A DNA stretch of 9,198 bases from Acholeplasmataceae bacterium (GTDB taxonomy: Bacteria > Bacillota_I > Bacilli_A > Acholeplasmatales > Acholeplasmataceae). The position numbers were made by a program, and so were the translations under genes. The notes below the pieces were generated by a model. It was not told the DNA's origin. It was given only the letters and a program-made list of their open reading frames with translations, and ran no database searches. The stretch spans positions 1 through 9,198 of the forward strand of contig JAAYNT010000053.1 in NCBI GenBank assembly GCA_012520715.1. The letters run 5' to 3'. Positions 5,697 through 9,198 of this stretch are shown in pieces (position 1 is the stretch's first letter; each line of letters begins with the position of its first letter).

Positions 5697-6581
5697 TTAT
5701 TCTTTTTTACTTTCGTATTCTTTTACTTCGTATAAAATACCAATTGTGCCTGGTCCACAATGTGTAGATATTACACAACCAGCATTACCTTCATAAATAT
5801 GTTTCATCTTTACACCATGTTCTAAGATCTTTTCTTTGGCATAGGTAAACATCTTAGGGTTTTTGGTGTGGGTAATAAATAAATAATCTTCAACAATGTT
5901 TCCTTTGTCGTATTCTTCAAAGAAATCATTTAATTGAATATCAACACCTCTTGAGATTTTACCCATCGCATTTTTGTATAAAAATAACTCGCCATCTCTT
6001 ACTCTTAAGACTGGTTTTATTTGAAATGCAGCACCTAAGAGAGCTTGCATGCCACTTGCACGCCCACCTTTACGCATAAATTCTAAAGTTCTTAGAACAA
6101 ATTGTGAGTGAACGCGCGGTGGAAGGTCTTGTAGTTTTTCACAAATTTCTTTAGCTGAATAACCCTCATCACGCAAATCACATGCCTTTAAGACAATAAT
6201 GGCAATTCCTGATGATAAGTTACCAGAATCTAGATAATAAAGTCTGTTTTCAGGAAATTCTTTACTAGCAAGTAAAAAGTTTCTTCCGGTTCCAGATAAC
6301 CCACTACCTATACCAGTATAAAAAACATCATAACCATCTTCAACGTATGGTCTTAATAACTCTTCAAAGGCATATGGTGATGGGGCAGCTGATGAAGGAA
6401 GTTGGTTATTATCTCTAACCCATTCATACATCTGGTCAGTTGTAATATCAACACCATCTTTTAACTCATTATCTCCTAAGTGAATAATTTGTGGAAGAAC
6501 TAATATATTTCTTGACTCTATTAAATCCTTAGGTAAATCAACAGTTGAGTCTGTTAGAATCAAAACTTTATTTTGGCTCAT
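5697..6581 (-). CDS. DegV family fatty-acid-binding protein
   Basis: A 294-residue two-domain DegV protein of normal family length. Characterised members bind a fatty acid, and some (FakB) present it to the kinase FakA for phosphorylation. Visible marks are ILTDSTVDLP (8-17), the LPSSAAPSP segment (61-69) in place of the more usual TSQPS, GSGLSGT (92-98) for the carboxylate-binding loop, LDSGNLSSG (117-125), the strongly conserved LEFMRKGGRASG (166-177), KPVLRVRDGEL (189-199), and the C-terminal HCGPGTIGI (274-282). The ATG at 6581 lies inside the end of ysxC (14-nt overlap), with AAAGGAG 7 nt upstream, so it is co-translated with ysxC. It is not part of the B. subtilis ysxC neighbourhood. 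Whether it is a true FakB depends on a fakA gene elsewhere in the genome. Confidence 0.93.
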   Translation of the reverse strand: MSQNKVLILTDSTVDLPKDLIESRNILVLPQIIHLGDNELKDGVDITTDQMYEWVRDNNQLPSSAAPSPYAFEELLRPYVEDGYDVFYTGIGSGLSGTGRNFLLASKEFPENRLYYLDSGNLSSGIAIIVLKACDLRDEGYSAKEICEKLQDLPPRVHSQFVLRTLEFMRKGGRASGMQALLGAAFQIKPVLRVRDGELFLYKNAMGKISRGVDIQLNDFFEEYDKGNIVEDYLFITHTKNPKMFTYAKEKILEHGVKMKHIYEGNAGCVISTHCGPGTIGILYEVKEYESKKE

Positions 6582-7155
6582 CTGAATTCTCCTTTACTAT
6601 TTTTTTTATTAATTCTCTAACCTTATTATAACCTACTTTTGTGTTTGCTGAGGTAATTATGTAAGGTAAGTTATAAATTTTTGCTTCAATTTTTCTTAAA
6701 AGTTTAACTCTTTCACTCATTTTAACTTTATCAGCTTTCGTTAAAATAATTTGAAATGGTAGTTGCATCTCAAGGAGATAATTAAGCATTACTAAGTCAT
6801 CTTCCGTTGGACCAACTCTAAAATCAATTAGTAAAAGGACAAATGTTATCCGATCTTTTAGTTGTAAGTAATCATCCATAATTTGCAAGAATTCTTCTTG
6901 CATTTTTTTACTTCTTCTAGCATAACCATAACCCGGTGCATCAACCAGAAAAAACTCATTATCTACCATAAAGTAGTTTAATGAGATAGTTTTTCCTGGT
7001 GTTGATGAAATTCTTGCGATATTTTTACGCTCTAATAAAGCGTTAATAAAACTTGATTTTCCAACATTAGACCTACCAACTAATAATATTTCTGGTAGTG
7101 TCTTTTTTTCTAATTGTTCAATTTGAAATATACTTGTTATAAATTTAGCATCCAT
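6568..7155 (-). CDS. ysxC: Ribosome biogenesis GTP-binding protein YsxC/EngB
   Basis: TRAFAC-class GTPase needed for late 50S subunit assembly, 195 residues, the usual size. All G motifs are present: G1 GRSNVGKS (27-34), G2 region STPGKT (51-56), G3 DAPGYGYA (72-79), G4 TKADK (139-143), and G5 TSA (168-170). The ATG at 7155 follows the lon stop by 2 nt (TAAttATG). No good Shine-Dalgarno stands at the right distance (GAGGAAG is about 25 nt upstream), so initiation probably depends on ribosomes finishing lon. lon-ysxC pairing is conserved across Bacilli. The 3' end overlaps degV by 14 nt. Confidence 0.96.
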   Translation of the reverse strand: MDAKFITSIFQIEQLEKKTLPEILLVGRSNVGKSSFINALLERKNIARISSTPGKTISLNYFMVDNEFFLVDAPGYGYARRSKKMQEEFLQIMDDYLQLKDRITFVLLLIDFRVGPTEDDLVMLNYLLEMQLPFQIILTKADKVKMSERVKLLRKIEAKIYNLPYIITSANTKVGYNKVRELIKKIVKENSDEPK

Positions 7156-7157
7156 AA

Positions 7158-9198
7158 TTAAACAATTGCTTTTTTAAATACTTCCTCAATTTCAGATACT
7201 AAGACGATATCTAATTTTTCTTTTACTTCTTGCGGGATTTCATCAATATCAGCTTCATTTTCTTTTGGAATAATAATTGTTTTAATTCCACTTCTGTCAG
7301 CTGCAATAGATTTTTCTTTTAAGCCACCAATTGGAAGAACTAACCCGCGAAGTGTTACTTCACCAGTCATTCCAACGTCGTTACGAACATATTTGTTTGT
7401 AACAGCCGAGTAAATTGCGGTTGCAATTGTAATACCGGCTGATGGACCATCTTTTGGAATTGCTCCTTCTGGTACGTGAATATGAAAATCATTTTCAGTA
7501 AATAAGTTAGGGTCAATTTCATATTCTTTAGCTTTTGATTTAATAAATGATAGTGCTGTTTGAGCACTTTCTTTCATTACATCTCCAAGCTTACCTGTTA
7601 ATACTAAGTTACCTTTACCTTTATAGTAAGTCACTTCTACCGGTAGTGTATCTCCGCCATAAGTAGTATACGCAAGTCCCGTAACAACCCCAACTTGTTG
7701 TTTTTTATCAGCTAAGTTATGAATAAATTTATGTTTACCTAAATATTCAACTAAGTTATCGGTAGTTATTTCAACTTTTTCGACTTTTTCAATTAAAATA
7801 TTTTTAATTGCTTTTCTAATTAAAGAACCAATATAACGACTTAATTCTCTTACACCAGCTTCTCTTGTGTAAAATTGAATGATTTCTAAAATCGCTTCAT
7901 CAGTGATAGTAAACTCATCTTCAGTAATACCATGTGCTTCAAGTTGTTCATGAAGTAAGTGGTTTCTTGCGATTTGTTGTTTTTCAATTTCAGTATAACT
8001 AGATAGTTGAACAATTTCCATTCTATCTCTAAGTGGAGCTGGAATGTTTTCTAAGTAGTTAGCTGTTGTAATAAATAAAACTTGTGATAAATCATATGGA
8101 ACTTCTAAATAGTGATCAGAAAACTTCGCGTTTTGTTCTGGATCTAACACTTCTAGCATCGCACTTGCAGGGTCTCCTCTATAATCAGATGATAATTTAT
8201 CAATCTCATCTAGTAAGAATACTGGGTTCATTGTTTGAGCTTGTTCCATTGACTTTAAAATACGTCCTGGAAGTGCTCCAACATAAGTACGACGGTGTCC
8301 TCTAATTTCTGATTCATCTTTAACACCACCAAGTGAGTGTTTAACAAATTTACGGCCTAATGCTTCCGCAATAGAAATACCTAAAGATGTTTTACCAACA
8401 CCTGGAGGTCCGACTAAACATAAAATTGTTTGTGGGTTTTTATTAGTTTTAATTTTAACTGATAAATACTCAATAATTCTATCTTTTACTTTATCTAGTC
8501 CGTAGTGATTACGGTCTAGAATTTCTTTAACCTCAGATAGATCGTTTCGATCTTCTGATGTTTGATACCAAGGAAGTTTAACTAAAAACTCTAAGTAATT
8601 TTGAATAACGTTAGCTTCAGCCATAAAACTTGAAGTTGATTGAAGTCTTGATAGCTCATTTAGAGCGTGCTCTTCAATGTCTTTTGGCATTCCTGCTTCA
8701 GATATTTGCTTTCTTAAGCGTTCCATATCATCTTCACGTTTGGCTCTATCACCAAGTTCGTTTTGGATAGCTTTCATTCTTTCTCTTAGATAGTATTCTT
8801 TTTGATTTTCATCAATTTGTTTTTTAACTTCTTGATTAATTTTTTCTTCAAGTTCAACAATCATTTTTTGTTGATTAATATCCGTTAGAATAAACTTTAA
8901 TCTATTTAAAACGTTAACTTCTGGAATATATTTATATTTAGCTGGGTCATTTATTCTTAAATTGAATGCAACTACATCAGCCCAAATATCTGGGTTATCA
9001 GTTGCTTTAATTCTCTCTAAAGTCATTTGTGAGTCTAGAATTTGTTGTGGGTTTTTAGTAATTTCTTCATTAATTAGTTTAACTGTCACTAAAATTTCTT
9101 CCATGCTGTCTTTCATTTCAGCTTCTAATTCTTCATAGTTAACCATAAATAAGTCATCAGTTTTTGTATATTCTAATACTTTAACTCTTTTAATAACA
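7158..9198 (-). CDS. lon: ATP-dependent protease La (LonA), 5' end outside the window
   Basis: Homohexameric cytosolic AAA+ serine protease that degrades misfolded and regulatory proteins. The frame stays open from the first internal ATG (9146) to the window edge and adds 17 residues (VIKRVKVLEYTKTDDLF) that match the Lon N-terminal domain, so the start lies upstream; perhaps 90-100 residues are missing. Counting from the Met at 9146: an N-domain and long coiled coil with YYLRERMKAIQNELG (118-132), Walker A GPPGVGKT (246-253), Walker B VFLLDEIDK (309-317), the PLRDRME arginine segment (371-377), and the protease domain with PKDGPSAG holding catalytic Ser569 and GGLKEK holding Lys612. The Ser-Lys spacing of 43 equals that of E. 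coli Lon. All active-site residues are intact. It lacks a membrane segment of the LonB type. ysxC follows 2 nt after its stop. Confidence 0.97.
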   Translation of the reverse strand, partial: VIKRVKVLEYTKTDDLFMVNYEELEAEMKDSMEEILVTVKLINEEITKNPQQILDSQMTLERIKATDNPDIWADVVAFNLRINDPAKYKYIPEVNVLNRLKFILTDINQQKMIVELEEKINQEVKKQIDENQKEYYLRERMKAIQNELGDRAKREDDMERLRKQISEAGMPKDIEEHALNELSRLQSTSSFMAEANVIQNYLEFLVKLPWYQTSEDRNDLSEVKEILDRNHYGLDKVKDRIIEYLSVKIKTNKNPQTILCLVGPPGVGKTSLGISIAEALGRKFVKHSLGGVKDESEIRGHRRTYVGALPGRILKSMEQAQTMNPVFLLDEIDKLSSDYRGDPASAMLEVLDPEQNAKFSDHYLEVPYDLSQVLFITTANYLENIPAPLRDRMEIVQLSSYTEIEKQQIARNHLLHEQLEAHGITEDEFTITDEAILEIIQFYTREAGVRELSRYIGSLIRKAIKNILIEKVEKVEITTDNLVEYLGKHKFIHNLADKKQQVGVVTGLAYTTYGGDTLPVEVTYYKGKGNLVLTGKLGDVMKESAQTALSFIKSKAKEYEIDPNLFTENDFHIHVPEGAIPKDGPSAGITIATAIYSAVTNKYVRNDVGMTGEVTLRGLVLPIGGLKEKSIAADRSGIKTIIIPKENEADIDEIPQEVKEKLDIVLVSEIEEVFKKAIV

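Noticed and set aside
7367..7567. Open frame of 66 codons on the minus strand inside lon
   Set aside because: It is an alternative frame within the conserved Lon protease domain.
8084..8305. Open frame of 73 codons on the plus strand inside lon
   Set aside because: It is antisense to the Lon AAA+ domain, with no recognisable motif.
9144..9146. ATG at 9146 as the start of Lon
   Set aside because: The frame continues open to the window edge with Lon-like residues (RVKVLEYTKTDDLF), and no ribosome binding site precedes the ATG, so it is internal.
1..9198. Mobile elements, CRISPR arrays, tRNA genes or defence systems
   Set aside because: No direct-repeat arrays, transposase or integrase motifs, cloverleaf sequences or known defence domains were seen; the genes are housekeeping and cover nearly all of the window.

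Overview
The window is a compact, AT-rich piece of bacterial chromosome in which every supportable gene lies on the minus strand. Reading in the direction of transcription (high to low coordinates) the order is lon (5' end outside the window), ysxC/engB, a degV-family gene, a T-box leader, a GNAT acetyltransferase gene, valS, folC, radC, and the first 24 codons of rplU. This is the order of the lonA-ysxC ... valS-folC ... radC ... rplU segment of Bacillus subtilis. The blocks known between those genes in B. subtilis (hemAXCDBL, comC/spoIIB/maf, mreBCD-minCD, spoIVF) are absent, and a degV gene and a GNAT gene are present instead. Low GC, strong Shine-Dalgarno sites, a T-box leader and loss of the mre/min block suggest a low-GC Bacillota or Mollicutes-like lineage. 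Tryptophan is read from TGG where checked, all seven visible stop codons are TAA, and the frames are intact under the standard code, so a UGA=Trp mycoplasma is unlikely. An Acholeplasma- or Izemoplasma-type lineage, or an uncultured reduced Bacilli lineage, would fit. This placement is inference.

Layout. 7158-9198: lon, with its open frame running off the edge. 6568-7155: ysxC, 2 nt after lon. 5697-6581: degV, overlapping ysxC by 14 nt; these three look like one transcription unit. 5419-5690: a promoter and a complete T-box leader with its own terminator. The likely specifier is GUA (Val), supported by a UGGU acceptor-pairing bulge that fits a tRNA with A73. 1066-5397: the T-box operon GNAT-valS-folC, with 1-nt and 8-nt overlaps, ended by a hairpin-plus-U-tract terminator at 1014-1062. 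280-966: radC. 90-197: promoter and structured leader of rplU, a good candidate for an L21 autoregulatory leader. 1-74: the start of rplU.

How the genes work together. Uncharged tRNA-Val should turn on valine-tRNA synthetase and, with it, an acetyltransferase and the folate polyglutamylation enzyme. The upstream unit combines a quality-control protease, a ribosome-assembly GTPase and a fatty-acid-binding protein. No CRISPR array, tRNA or rRNA gene, insertion sequence or phage gene is visible. The window is mainly housekeeping. The points most worth a second look are the GNAT gene inside the valine T-box operon, the switch-like rplU leader, and the collapsed synteny.
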